NCBI RefSeq assembly: GCF_020711255.1
Contig: NZ_JAJFAW010000025.1
Coordinates: 1-64,000, forward strand
DNA length: 64,000 nt
Direction: 5' to 3'
DNA from: Hymenobacter plasmatis
Lineage (GTDB): Bacteria > Bacteroidota > Bacteroidia > Cytophagales > Hymenobacteraceae
Positions 41,758 through 50,260 of this stretch are shown here, piece after piece. The position numbers and the translations under genes are program-made. The notes under the pieces were generated by a model. That model did no database searches. It saw only the letters and a list, made by a program, of their open reading frames with translations, and had not been told where the DNA came from. The stretch's first letter is position 1. Each line of letters begins with the position of its first letter.

Positions 41758-42438
41758 TCAGGAGGGTTGGGCCGTGGGGATGGGGCTGCCGGCGCCGGGA
41801 AACAGGCCGCTCAGAGCGGCGCGCTGGGCCGAAGCATCGGTACACATGCGGGCCCGCCGCTGCTGGCGCAGGGCGATTTCGGCGGCGCGGTTGGCCTGGT
41901 CGTTGGGCGTGGGTGCCGGTGCGGTGATAGGGTTGTGGAAGAGGGCTTCCGCCGGCTCCTCATCAGCTTCCGGTAAGGGCTCAGGGGTTGGCGCAGGCGC
42001 CGCTGCATCTTCCTGGGCATCCAGCAGGGAGGCCAGGGCGCCGGCCGCGTGGCGAATGGAGGCCGGACGGGGCGCTTCTTCAGCTGGCGCTTCGGGGCCG
42101 ACTTCAGCTGGTTCCTCAATAGCAGGCTGTGGACTCGCGGCAGGGAGTGCTGCTTGCTCTTCCTCGGCAGCGTGCGCGGGCTCCGGGGCAGGCAGGTCTT
42201 CCCGGGGAAGGAGCCGGGCCAGGGCCTCCCCGACTTCGGTGGCAGCTGCTGCTTTCCCGGCCGGCTTGGCGGTGGCGGCAGTGCCGTAGTGGAAGGAGCG
42301 CAGGGAATGATGGTTGTGGGTGGCCAGCACGGCAACCGGAGCGGCCGGCTTGCCGCTGCCCTTGAAGCGCCACCACAGCAGCGCGGCCAGGGCACCCAGG
42401 GCCAGTATCACCACCAATAAGAGTATTCCGGAACGCAT
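41758..42438 (-). CDS. Single-pass membrane protein with acidic Ala/Pro-rich tail, function unknown
   Basis: The 226 residues contain one N-terminal helix (ILLLVVILALGALAALLWWRF) followed by a low-complexity Ala/Pro/Glu segment. It is first in the minus-strand tra operon and therefore may be a conjugation accessory protein. A short basic region (EIALRQQRRARMCTDASAQRAAL) is the only conserved-looking part. The family was not recognised. Confidence 0.6.
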   Translation of the reverse strand: MRSGILLLVVILALGALAALLWWRFKGSGKPAAPVAVLATHNHHSLRSFHYGTAATAKPAGKAAAATEVGEALARLLPREDLPAPEPAHAAEEEQAALPAASPQPAIEEPAEVGPEAPAEEAPRPASIRHAAGALASLLDAQEDAAAPAPTPEPLPEADEEPAEALFHNPITAPAPTPNDQANRAAEIALRQQRRARMCTDASAQRAALSGLFPGAGSPIPTAQPS

Positions 42439-42686
42439 ACCGGCCCCTTACGGCAAGAAGCGCAACAGTGTTAGCAAAAAGTTAGTGAAAACTTAAAGAA
42501 CACTTGGTCGTATGAAGCGGCTACCAGCGAAGCAGCATCCTGCTGATTTCCTCTTCGGATTTGTGGGGAGGCAGAAGATTTGAGTTTTTCCCCGATGGCG
42601 TTGCGGCTTCTAAGCCCGATATGCGTCCTTTGGGGTATTGCTCCGATACTTCACCCCCACTGCCCCCGCAGTGTGCCCTCCTTCGC

Positions 42687-43073
42687 ATGGTACCTTCTGA
42701 CCACCTATCCGCCCCGTTGGGCTTTCCTGACCTTAGCCTGTCCGCGCCCTACAGTGAGTGCCTGCGCTACGTGCAGTTCCGTCTCAAAGCCCTTGCCCAG
42801 GGTGATTTAACCTCCTTTTGTGCCCAGCATGGCCTGACTTATACCAACGTCGTCAACCTGAAGAACGGCAAGCTCAAGCGCGACGAGCCCCGGCTGGTGC
42901 AGCGCGTGCTGCGCGCCCTGGCCCTGCCCACGGAAATCGTGCGCATCGACATTGGCAGCGGCGCCAACCAGTACGTGTTCGGCAGCGCCGAGCTCCTGGC
43001 CCAGTTCCGCGAGCAGCTGGCCTTCTTCGACGCGGCCGCGCAGCGGGCCGGTACCCCGCCGCCGACAACCTAA
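42687..43073 (+). CDS. Small HTH-like protein, possible regulator of the adjacent Toprim gene
   Basis: The 128 residues include LKALAQGDLTSFCAQHGLTYTNVVNLKNGKLKRDEPRLVQRVLRALALP, a helix-turn-helix-like segment (FCAQHGLTYTNVVNLKNG) resembling Cro/C1-type binding helices. The start is uncertain: ATG 42687 and ATG 42621 are both open, and a GTG-type start further upstream is possible. It is divergent from the tra operon, so control of tra expression is plausible but inferred. Confidence 0.5.
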   Translation: MVPSDHLSAPLGFPDLSLSAPYSECLRYVQFRLKALAQGDLTSFCAQHGLTYTNVVNLKNGKLKRDEPRLVQRVLRALALPTEIVRIDIGSGANQYVFGSAELLAQFREQLAFFDAAAQRAGTPPPTT

Positions 43074-43156
43074 CCCCGGATAGCTTTCCTGCTCGGGCCC
43101 GCTTGGGGTGCGGGGAGGAGTCGGAGCTGTCCGGCTCCACTCCCCCAGCCCACCCC

Positions 43157-45739
43157 ATGAACGCACCCCGGGAAAACGACCCCACCGAGCTCGACCGCTT
43201 CAAGCGCGACATTGACCTGGTTGACTACGCCCAGCGCCAGGGCTACACCATCAAGAAGGAAAGCCGGCGCGGCGACTGGCACCACCTGGTCAAGGATGAC
43301 GAGCACGTCATCGTCACCCGCAAGGGCGACCACCAGGTGTACCTGAATACCGGCGACGACCGCGACGCGGGCTCCATCATCGACTTTGCCAAGACCAGGG
43401 GCGGCGACGGCCACGGCCTCAACCTCGGCCAGGTGCGCCAGCAGCTGCGCGAGTACCTGGACGGCGCCCCGGCCCCGGCCCGCCAGTATGCGACTCAGTA
43501 CGCCACCCCGCCCGAAACCGCGCGGCTGAGCAACCTGCCCGTGGGCGACCCGGAGCAGGCGGCCCGGCAGGCCGAGGAAGAGCGCCGCACCCGCCTGATT
43601 TCCGAGGTGCTGGGCGTCAAAAAAGAGCTCACCGACCGCAGCTACCTGCACGGGCGCGGCATTACCGATGCGACGCTCGACAGCCCGGCTTTCCAGGGGC
43701 GCATCTTCACGGCGCAGCAGAACGAGCACAGGAACACGGCCTTTCCGCTCTATAATGAAAACGGGCTGGCCAGCGTCGAGCAGAAGAACGAGCACTACAA
43801 AAGCCTGCTGCCGCTGCCTAAAAACGGCATCTGGGTGTCCCACCCCACCGACGGCAAGGACACCCCGGTGGAGCGCGTGGTGGTGAGCGAGTCGGCCATT
43901 GACTCGCTTTCGCATTTCCAGCTCAAGCACGGACAGGACTCTAAGAACACGCTTTACATCGCCACCAGCGGTACGCCCACTGAGGCGCAGGTGGCGCTCA
44001 TTCAGCGGGTGATTGACAAGCAGGAGCCGAAAGAGGTGGTGCTGGCCAATGACCGCGACGCCGGCGGCCGGCAGTTTAACATCAATTACCTCAATGAGTT
44101 GCAGCCGGCCCGCCCCTTCGCGCCAGTGGGCGAGCAGGATGCTTACAAGGAGCCCACCCGGCCCATCGAGTGGCACGCCACTTCCGACAAGTATCACGTG
44201 AGTCTGAAAGTGAGCTTCCACCACGACACGCCCGCGCAGGGTGACCAGCAGGTGCAGCAGCTCAGCGAGCGGGTCGCTAAAATCAACAGCACCCAGGAAG
44301 CGGGCCCTTCGCTGGCCGCTGAGGTGACGCGCAGCACGGACCGCCTGACGGTCGTGCGAATGAGCGTGGCGCGCGCCGATGTCATGCAGCTGGAAGTAGT
44401 AGCCCAGGAGCTTTACCGGCAACGGGAGCAGCTGCGGCCATTGCCGGAGCGCCAGCCGGGAATCTTTCTACGGGTGGATTATCCACTGGCCAAAGACTTC
44501 AGCAAAGAGCTGGAGTATACCAACCAAGGCCTGAGCGCCGACCAGATTCGGGCCGCCGCCCAGCGCGAAGAGCAGCAGCGCGAATCGGAGCGCCAGCAGC
44601 GGCTGGCCGAGGCCCAGCGCCAGGAAAAAGAACAGCGGGAAGCCGAGCGCCAAGCCCGGCGCGAGCGGGAAAGCAGCCCGGAAGCGCAGCAGGAGCGGGC
44701 GCAGGCTGACCAGCGGTTTACGCAGGCGGTGGTGGGCGCCGCCACCGAGGAAAACCGCCCCACCCGCTCCTACCGCAGCGAGCAGGAGGCAGCGGAGCAC
44801 ACCGCGCAGTTCGTGTACGCCCGGGACGCCGGCCTGGTACTGCTGAAAGAGTACATCCACGACAATCCCCCGCCGGCGGGCCGCAAAGTCGATGAAGCCG
44901 AGCGGGAAGAGCTGCTCGCCCGCGCCCGCCACGCCGAGGCCGCCGTGGGCGTCAACTCGCCCACGGCAGCAGTCACCGGGGAGAAAACCGTGACGTGGAA
45001 GGTGGATGAGCTGCAGCCCGACACCAGCGGGCGCGCGGAGGCCTGGAAAGCAATTCTGGATAATTCCGGCTACTCCATGCAAACGAGTGCGGTCCGCAGC
45101 ACCGTGGATGAGCAGGGCATCCGGCGGGCAGAATTTGACATCACCTACCGCAACGACCAGCCGGATATTGCCATCATTCACGCCATCGTGACCAACACCA
45201 CGGCCCGCGCGGAGGCCGGCCATGAAAAGTATGCCGGCGTGAACGTAGTCGAGTCCGAGGCGGACCGGGCCGCCCGGCAGCAGGCCGCGGCAGCCGCCGC
45301 TATTCAGCCCCACAACCGGGACCGGAGCCTGGATGTGGCTGCCAAGCCCGATATCGATACCCCGACGGCAGAAAAGGAGGCCGCCCGCCCCGCGGCCGCG
45401 GGCAGCGAGAAGCTGGTAGTTATCAAAGTGGACGAGCCGGCCGTAGCACGCGGCGAGCGGGGCCAGGCCGAAGCGGTGCAAGCGGCCCTTACTGCCAGCG
45501 GCGCGAAAGCCGGCGAACTACATAGTGCGGTTGACGCCGCAGGCATCCGGCACTCGGAGATGAAGGTCTCTTACCGCACCGACCAGCCTGAGCTTGCCCA
45601 GGTGAGCCAGGCGCTCGACGCCGTGGCCCGGCAGAGCGGCAACCACGTGCTTGAGCACGGCAGCGACCGGGCCGAGCGGCAGGAGGCTGCCCGCCACAGT
45701 CAGGAAGGTCGGCCAGCTCCGCAGCAGTTGGAGCGGTAA
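43157..45739 (+). CDS. Large DUF3991/Toprim-domain protein of conjugative elements
   Basis: The 860-residue protein has an N-terminal CHC2-free primase-like part (ELDRFKRDIDLVDYAQRQGYTIKKESRRGDWHHLVKDDEHVIVTRKGDHQVYLNTGDDRDAGSIIDF). A Toprim region follows at about 255-315 (VVVSESAIDSLSHFQL, IATSGTP, VVLANDRDAGG). A coiled, Glu/Arg-rich stretch (about 470-540) leads to two related C-terminal domains near 611-720 and 752-850. DUF3991 and Toprim proteins are common on Bacteroidetes mobile elements, where they are thought to prime or protect incoming DNA. The Toprim Glu and DxD-like residues (SESA, DRDAGG) are present. ATG 43157 was chosen where homology begins. Confidence 0.75.
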   Translation: MNAPRENDPTELDRFKRDIDLVDYAQRQGYTIKKESRRGDWHHLVKDDEHVIVTRKGDHQVYLNTGDDRDAGSIIDFAKTRGGDGHGLNLGQVRQQLREYLDGAPAPARQYATQYATPPETARLSNLPVGDPEQAARQAEEERRTRLISEVLGVKKELTDRSYLHGRGITDATLDSPAFQGRIFTAQQNEHRNTAFPLYNENGLASVEQKNEHYKSLLPLPKNGIWVSHPTDGKDTPVERVVVSESAIDSLSHFQLKHGQDSKNTLYIATSGTPTEAQVALIQRVIDKQEPKEVVLANDRDAGGRQFNINYLNELQPARPFAPVGEQDAYKEPTRPIEWHATSDKYHVSLKVSFHHDTPAQGDQQVQQLSERVAKINSTQEAGPSLAAEVTRSTDRLTVVRMSVARADVMQLEVVAQELYRQREQLRPLPERQPGIFLRVDYPLAKDFSKELEYTNQGLSADQIRAAAQREEQQRESERQQRLAEAQRQEKEQREAERQARRERESSPEAQQERAQADQRFTQAVVGAATEENRPTRSYRSEQEAAEHTAQFVYARDAGLVLLKEYIHDNPPPAGRKVDEAEREELLARARHAEAAVGVNSPTAAVTGEKTVTWKVDELQPDTSGRAEAWKAILDNSGYSMQTSAVRSTVDEQGIRRAEFDITYRNDQPDIAIIHAIVTNTTARAEAGHEKYAGVNVVESEADRAARQQAAAAAAIQPHNRDRSLDVAAKPDIDTPTAEKEAARPAAAGSEKLVVIKVDEPAVARGERGQAEAVQAALTASGAKAGELHSAVDAAGIRHSEMKVSYRTDQPELAQVSQALDAVARQSGNHVLEHGSDRAERQEAARHSQEGRPAPQQLER

Positions 45740-45799
45740 TGGTCGTGGGCTAGCAACGAATTGACCGCCTGATAATGGCTTGGCTTGAGGGCTGAAAGC

Positions 45800-46027
45800 C
45801 TATGCGTAGCGCCGACGCGGTGCCCGCCAGCTTAGTGCGCCGCAGTTTCCGACCGGCTTTGGCGCAGCGTCGTGGCCGCCCGCCGGGCTATGGTCCATTT
45901 TTCCGTGGTCCATCTGGCTGTGGTCCATTTTGTTGTGGTCCATCGGCTGCGGGCCGTCGCCTGCGGTAGTGGGCGCAGGCGCGGACAGGGGGCGTTGGGC
46001 CATGGCGGGGTCGTGGGAGTGAATCAT
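45800..46027 (-). CDS. Small Met/His/Asp-repeat protein
   Basis: The product contains four tandem MDHxxMDH units (MDHNKMDHSQMDHGKMDHS), then a Gly/Pro-rich tail. The repeats resemble copper-binding Met/His patches. A start at ATG 46003 (MAQRPLS) is also possible. No signal peptide is evident. It lies near copper genes; function is inferred from composition only. Confidence 0.4.
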   Translation of the reverse strand: MIHSHDPAMAQRPLSAPAPTTAGDGPQPMDHNKMDHSQMDHGKMDHSPAGGHDAAPKPVGNCGALSWRAPRRRYA

Positions 46028-46050
46028 CCGGTGGGGAGCTAGGCGAAGAG

Positions 46051-46088
46051 TAAAAAAAAGCGGACTCGCGGCCAGCCGCGAGTCCGCT
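46051..46088 (-). terminator. Terminator after the Met-rich gene
   Basis: AGCGGACTCGCGG (46059-46071) pairs perfectly with CCGCGAGTCCGCT (46076-46088). On the minus strand an eight-T tract (46051-46058) follows. It ends transcription from the gene at 46153. Confidence 0.8.
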
Positions 46089-46152
46089 AGTCAAAGAAGT
46101 AGTTTCAACGCTCGCGGCGGTTAGCCGCGACCACCGAAACCGGACCTGCCGA

Positions 46153-46509
46153 CTACATTTTCATGCCGTCCATTTTGTGGTGGCCTTTCGAGCCGGCGGG
46201 CATTTTCATCTTGCCGCTCATCATCATGCACTGGCCGTCCTTCATTTTCATGGTGGTGCCATCCTTCATTTTGCAGGTGCCATCGGTCATGCACACGGTG
46301 CCATCGGCCATGGTCATGTCGGCGGTCATCGGCATCATCTTGCCGCCTTTCATCATCGTCATCTTGCCGTCCTTCATCATACAACAGTCCTGGTGCGACG
46401 ACTTGGTGGCGGAATGCGCGTGGGCGGCCTTCGGGGCAGTCTGGGCGAGCGTTACATTGGTCAGGCCGGCAATCAGGAGGGTGGCCAGCAGATAAGGGAG
46501 CTTTTTCAT
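46153..46509 (-). CDS. Met-rich secreted protein (DUF6799 type)
   Basis: The 118 residues carry a signal peptide (MKKLPYLLATLLIAGLTNVTLAQ). Repeats of MKDGKM/DGTxxM form follow (CCMMKDGKMTMMKGGKM, DMTMADGTVCMTDGTCKMKDGTTMKMKDGQCMMMSGKM), ending in a His/Met tail. This is the DUF6799 repeat of Bacteroidetes secreted proteins. The methionine and cysteine density suits Cu(I) or Ag(I) binding in the periplasm. It has its own terminator downstream; the neighbours are copper genes. Confidence 0.75.
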   Translation of the reverse strand: MKKLPYLLATLLIAGLTNVTLAQTAPKAAHAHSATKSSHQDCCMMKDGKMTMMKGGKMMPMTADMTMADGTVCMTDGTCKMKDGTTMKMKDGQCMMMSGKMKMPAGSKGHHKMDGMKM

Positions 46510-46744
46510 GGGAGGGGGAAATGATTGTTATGGGGGAACGGGTGCGTAACTGGCCGGACCACGAGCTACTCGTTCACCAAGAGTAGCGCAAGGTGCAGGC
46601 GCGGAACCAGCCGTGTCAAAGGTCCGCCGGGGCTGGATGGGATGCCATGACAAGCGCGGGGCTAATGCGTGAGCTTTGTCATGTTAGCCGACCCGGCGGT
46701 GCTTGTTGCGAAATCGATGGAATTCAGCAGGTGAAACCTCATTA

Positions 46745-46781
46745 AACCAAAAACGCCCGGCTCAGCCGGGCGTTTTTGGTT
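46745..46781. terminator. Strong bidirectional terminator
   Basis: AACCAAAAACGCCCGGCT (46745-46762) and AGCCGGGCGTTTTTGGTT (46764-46781) form a perfect 18-bp stem with a one-base loop, carrying A/T tracts. It lies 10 bp after the HMA protein gene stop at 46792. Confidence 0.85.
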
Positions 46782-46791
46782 TAGCAAAGGA

Positions 46792-47001
46792 TTAGGCCGC
46801 TTGAATTTTAAAGCCGGCATTTTCCACGGCCTGCACGACTTGTTCCGAAGTGAGCTGGTCGGAACTGACGGTCAGAATCTTATCGGGGTTGGCCGTGTCG
46901 ACCTGCCAGTTGCCGGCTCCGGCTTGCTGGTTGAGGGCGGGCGTGACGGCTTTGATGCAGCCACCGCAGTTGATGTTGGTTTTGAATTGCAGGGTTTTCA
47001 T
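46792..47001 (-). CDS. Heavy-metal-associated (HMA) domain protein, copper chaperone-like
   Basis: The 69-residue protein is a single HMA domain: MKTLQFKTNINCGGCIKAVTPALNQ with metal-binding Cys12 and Cys15 (CGGC), and the closing VVQAVENAGF. CopZ-like chaperones of this size deliver Cu(I) to P-type ATPases. The usual MxCxxC is NCGGC with Asn before the first Cys, a known variant. ATG 47001 starts just before the first strand. Confidence 0.85.
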   Translation of the reverse strand: MKTLQFKTNINCGGCIKAVTPALNQQAGAGNWQVDTANPDKILTVSSDQLTSEQVVQAVENAGFKIQAA

Positions 47002-47144
47002 GACGAGTTGAGTTAAGGAACCCGCACCGGGTTCGTGCCAATACAACACGCAAAGCTGCGGCCAGAGTGGCACGCCAGGGGTATAGAATTGCGCAGGGGA
47101 CTTGCATGATTTCCCGTCACCCGGCCGTCAGCAGAACAATAGGC

Positions 47145-47486
47145 TTAGGCGGCTACTTTCATCCCCGCGCGGCAGGCTGCTTCGCAGCGGCGGCAGGCCT
47201 CGGCGCACTCCTTGCAATGCTGCATGTGGGCACCGTGCTTTTCGCACTCGTCGCCGCAGGCCTTGCACACTTCGGCGCACTCGCGCAGCAAATGCGGGCC
47301 GTGCTCCGAGCCACGGGCAATCAGGCGGGCCGTCAGGGCGCAGACATCGGCGCAGTCGCGGTCGAGGCTAATGCAGCGGGCCATCATTTTGACGTCTTCT
47401 TCTTTGAGGCAGGCAGTGGCGCAGTGCTCGCAGGCGGCGATGCAGGCGTTGAGGGCGTCGAGGAGGGATTGGTTCTGAGCGTGCAT
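47145..47486 (-). CDS. Four-helix copper-storage protein (Csp/DUF326-like)
   Basis: The 113 residues contain 16 cysteines in CxxC or CxxxC spacing along four predicted helices (NACIAACEHCATAC, ARCISLDRDCADVCA, LLRECAEVCKACGDECEKHG, HCKECAEACRRCEAAC). Csp proteins line the core of a four-helix bundle with Cys and hold many Cu(I) ions. No signal peptide is present, as in the cytoplasmic Csp3 type. Position next to the HMA chaperone supports a copper reservoir. Confidence 0.85.
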   Translation of the reverse strand: MHAQNQSLLDALNACIAACEHCATACLKEEDVKMMARCISLDRDCADVCALTARLIARGSEHGPHLLRECAEVCKACGDECEKHGAHMQHCKECAEACRRCEAACRAGMKVAA

Positions 47487-47546
47487 GGTTCAGCGGGTTA
47501 GAAGTGGATGGCAATGCTTTACAACTCCACCTTATACCCCCTAAGT

Positions 47547-48188
47547 CTACGCTGGTTTTGCATCAATTGCCCCGTGGCTTGCATCATTTGGCGCTAACAG
47601 CAAAGCAGTGTCCTCTCCTAGCTGCTGCCGGAAGGCCGAGGGTGAGCACTGCGCGAACCGCCGAAACTGGCCGGAAAAGTGCGCCAGGCTACCGTAGCCC
47701 AATTGCCGGGCAATATGTCCGATGTCAAGCCGGGAAGTAGCCAGCAATTCCTGCGCGTAAGCCAGGCGTTGCCCGGTGATGTAGCTAATGAGGCTTTCGT
47801 GGCCAGGCAGCTGGGCAAAAGCCGCGTGCAGGTCGCGGCTGGCCAGACTCATTTCCCGGGCCAGGGCAGGAATGAATTCGCGGTGCCGCAGCGTGTCGGA
47901 GCGCCGCAGCAGCCCGGGCACGGCCAGCTTCACCCGGTCAACCAGCGCTTGCGCGGGGCTTTCCAGCAGCGCAAAGCCGGCAGTGGCCAGCGCCTGGCGA
48001 ATGCACTCCCATTCCAGCTGCTCGGCTGGGCCTGCGACTATCGCCGCGCCCAGCCGCACCTCCAGCACCCGCAGGCCGATGCTTTCCAACTCTCGCCTTA
48101 CTACCCGAATACCCCGCGAGCAGACCATGTGTTTGATGTATAGTACACAGCGCTTCTCGTCCGACGCAATAGCTGATAGGGTGGGCAT
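47547..48188 (-). CDS. AraC-family regulator with N-terminal HMA-like domain (degenerate CxxC)
   Basis: The 213-residue protein has an HMA-like N-terminus (CVLYIKHMVCSRGIRVVRRELESIGLRVLEVRLG) and a C-terminal AraC double HTH (about 105-205, with RLDIGHIARQLGYGSLAHFSGQFRRFAQCSPSAFRQ). The metal motif is CSRG (Cys23...Gly26) rather than CxxC, unlike its counterpart at 59724 (CPQC). It probably regulates the copper genes around it. ATG 48188 gives the same start layout as the homologue. Confidence 0.8.
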   Translation of the reverse strand: MPTLSAIASDEKRCVLYIKHMVCSRGIRVVRRELESIGLRVLEVRLGAAIVAGPAEQLEWECIRQALATAGFALLESPAQALVDRVKLAVPGLLRRSDTLRHREFIPALAREMSLASRDLHAAFAQLPGHESLISYITGQRLAYAQELLATSRLDIGHIARQLGYGSLAHFSGQFRRFAQCSPSAFRQQLGEDTALLLAPNDASHGAIDAKPA

Positions 48189-48535
48189 GGGCAACGGTTT
48201 AAGTAAGGGTGGGGTATCCCGGCCTAAGGGTGGTTGGAGCTCGGTAGAGTTCGACCCTGGGGCGGACTGTTTGAGCGCGCAGAATAGCACGGCAGCCAGC
48301 GCGTAATGCAGGCTAGGCAGAGCAGGGCCTACTGTCAACCACGCTCCCTGATTGAGGAGGAAAACCAGGAAAAAGGAAGTAAGATTGGCCAGGTCCCGCC
48401 CGCCGTGGCCGGAATCCCTTAATGTGATTCCTATACTTCGGCACCGTACCGACCGCATTTAACGAGCCGATATGGTGCCGAAGTAAGGGCCTGTTTAGCT
48501 CCGGGAAAAGGCCACCAGTGGCTTAGTCCGGGGCT
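48189..48535. other. Intergenic region with an inverted repeat, no gene supported
   Basis: The minus-strand frame of the regulator remains open to 48458, but the extra residues have no domain. An inverted repeat, ACTTCGGCACC (48435-48445) with GGTGCCGAAGT (48474-48484), lies near the lipoprotein gene end. It could be an operator, a transposon end or a terminator of the lipoprotein transcript. Confidence 0.4.
48435..48484. repeat. 11-bp inverted repeat with 28-bp spacer
   Basis: The perfect arms ACTTCGGCACC and GGTGCCGAAGT are extended by partial matches (TA, CG) toward the centre. The layout is longer than a terminator and lacks T-tracts. Its role is unknown. Confidence 0.5.
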
Positions 48536-48793
48536 CTATTTCTTTACCAGGTCCATGCCGCACTTGGGGCACTTGCCGGGCGCGTTGGTAATGACTTCCG
48601 GGTGCATGGTGCAGGTATAGGTTTCGGCGGCTACGCCCGGGCCGGGGTTACCCGCCGGCTGGGCGGTGCTATCGGCGGCGGTGCTGGTGCCGGTTGCCGT
48701 GCTGGTTTCGGCCGTGCCCTTGTTGTCGGAGCAGGACGAGAGAGTGGTGGAAAGGCTGGTGAGCACCAGGCCGAGGAAAAGGAGCTTTTTCAT
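48536..48793 (-). CDS. Lipoprotein with heavy-metal-binding domain (HMBD)
   Basis: The 85-residue protein has a lipoprotein signal ending LSSC (Cys21), a Thr/Ala/Ser linker and YTCTMHPEVITNAPGKCPKCGMDLV. The last part is the heavy-metal-binding motif CxMHPxxxxxxPGxCPxCGMxL. The same domain opens the two adaptor proteins at 48869 and 50253. A periplasmic copper or silver collector is the likely role. Confidence 0.85.
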   Translation of the reverse strand: MKKLLFLGLVLTSLSTTLSSCSDNKGTAETSTATGTSTAADSTAQPAGNPGPGVAAETYTCTMHPEVITNAPGKCPKCGMDLVKK

Positions 48794-48868
48794 GAATGTT
48801 GAGAAAGGTGATTAAGAAAAGTGCTGAACCGCAGCACCACAACGGGTTAAGAAATGGTTTTCGGCGGC

Positions 48869-50260
48869 TTACATGGCCATGCCGTTCATGCTATCGGTGG
48901 CACCCTGGCGCAGGGAATATTCGCTTTGCAGCAGGTAGGCCCCCGACACGACGACCCTGGTCCCGGCCGGCAGGCCCGCCGTGATGGGCACGCTGCGGGC
49001 CGAGCCCTCGCCGGTGCTGACCCGCACGCGGCGGTACTGCCGCGCGCCGGTTTGCGTCCAGAGATAGCTGTTCTCGCCGTCGCGGATAAGGGCCTCCACG
49101 GGCACGCGCAACGCGGTTTGGGCGGCAGGGGCCGTCGTTGGGGAATCGAGCAGGACGTTGGCCTGTGCCCCCGGCAGCAGGCGGCCTCCGGGGTTGGCCA
49201 GCTGGATGCGGGCCAGGGTGACCTGGCTGCTGCCGTTGAGCTCGGGACTCAGAAAGACGACGTTGCCCCGGAGGGAGCCGGACTCCCCGGCCACCTGCAC
49301 CGTGACGCCCTGGCCCAACGGCAGCCGGGCCACGTCCTGCGGATAGAGCTGTGCTTCGACCCACACGGTGGCCAGGTTGGTGAGCGTCACCAGGGGGCTG
49401 CCTTCGGTCACGTATTGGCCCTGCACGACGTCGAGGGTCTGCACGGTGCCAGTCGTCGGGCTGTAGTACGTGACTACCGGGTTGGGCCGGCCCCGGGCGC
49501 CCAGCTGCCGGAGCTGCGTGGCACTCAGGCCTAAGAGACGCAGCTTTTGAGCCGTAGCCTCGGCGAATTGCCGGTAGGCGCCGCCCTGCTCGCGGCTTTG
49601 GGCCAGGGCGAGCAGGTACTCCTGCTGCAGAGCCTGCAGCTGCTCGCTGTACACGGAAAACAGGGGCGCACCCTTCCGCAGCGGCTGCCCGGTTTGGCGT
49701 ACGTACAGGTGCTCGATGCGCCCGGCCACCCGGCTGCTCACGCTCTCCGTTTGCAGGGCATCGGCGGTGATGGTGCCGGTGAGCACGGTTGGCGCGGGCA
49801 TTTCGGACGGGCTGGCACCGATGACCTGCGCGTGAATGTTGCCCAGCGTTACCTGCTGCGCGGTCAGCGTCAGGTCCGCGCTGCTGGCCGCGGCGCTTCC
49901 CGCCGGAGTCGGCTGCCCGGCCTGTTTTACGAGGTCCATGCCGCAGATGGGGCACAAGCCGGGTTTGGCCTGGTGGACCTGCGGGTGCATCGGGCAGGTG
50001 TACACGGCCGCGCTGGTAGCAGCCTTTTTAGCTGCTGGCCCCGTTTTGACGGCTATCAGGTCCATGCCGCAGATGGGACACTTGCCGGGGGCATCCTCGT
50101 GAATCTGCGGGTGCATGGAGCAGGTGTAGGATACCTTCTCCCCCACCGCCCTTTGGTCGGTGGGCTTGGTTTTCTGGCAGGCCGCGCTGCTGAGCGCCAC
50201 CAGCAGCACCAGTAGCCAACGGGCAGTAGCAAGCCGCCAAAAGGGTTGCAGGCTAGTCAT
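48869..50260 (-). CDS. RND efflux periplasmic adaptor (CusB-like) with two HMBD domains
   Basis: The 463-residue protein has a lipoprotein-type signal (LVALSSAAC). Two HMBD motifs follow (YTCSMHPQIHEDAPGKCPICGMDL near 48-73 and YTCPMHPQVHQAKPGLCPICGMDL near 90-114). A membrane-fusion-protein body comes next (VSSRVAGRIEHLYVRQTGQPLRKGAPLFSVYS; ARIQLANPGGRLLPGAQANVLL). CusB adaptors pass Cu(I) or Ag(I) to an RND pump. It overlaps the upstream adaptor gene by eight bases (ATGACTAG), so translation is coupled. Confidence 0.85.
   Translation of the reverse strand: MTSLQPFWRLATARWLLVLLVALSSAACQKTKPTDQRAVGEKVSYTCSMHPQIHEDAPGKCPICGMDLIAVKTGPAAKKAATSAAVYTCPMHPQVHQAKPGLCPICGMDLVKQAGQPTPAGSAAASSADLTLTAQQVTLGNIHAQVIGASPSEMPAPTVLTGTITADALQTESVSSRVAGRIEHLYVRQTGQPLRKGAPLFSVYSEQLQALQQEYLLALAQSREQGGAYRQFAEATAQKLRLLGLSATQLRQLGARGRPNPVVTYYSPTTGTVQTLDVVQGQYVTEGSPLVTLTNLATVWVEAQLYPQDVARLPLGQGVTVQVAGESGSLRGNVVFLSPELNGSSQVTLARIQLANPGGRLLPGAQANVLLDSPTTAPAAQTALRVPVEALIRDGENSYLWTQTGARQYRRVRVSTGEGSARSVPITAGLPAGTRVVVSGAYLLQSEYSLRQGATDSMNGMAM

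Noticed and set aside
47547..48458. N-terminal extension of the 213-residue regulator
   Set aside because: The extra residues do not form a recognisable domain, and the homologue at 59724 starts at the shorter position.
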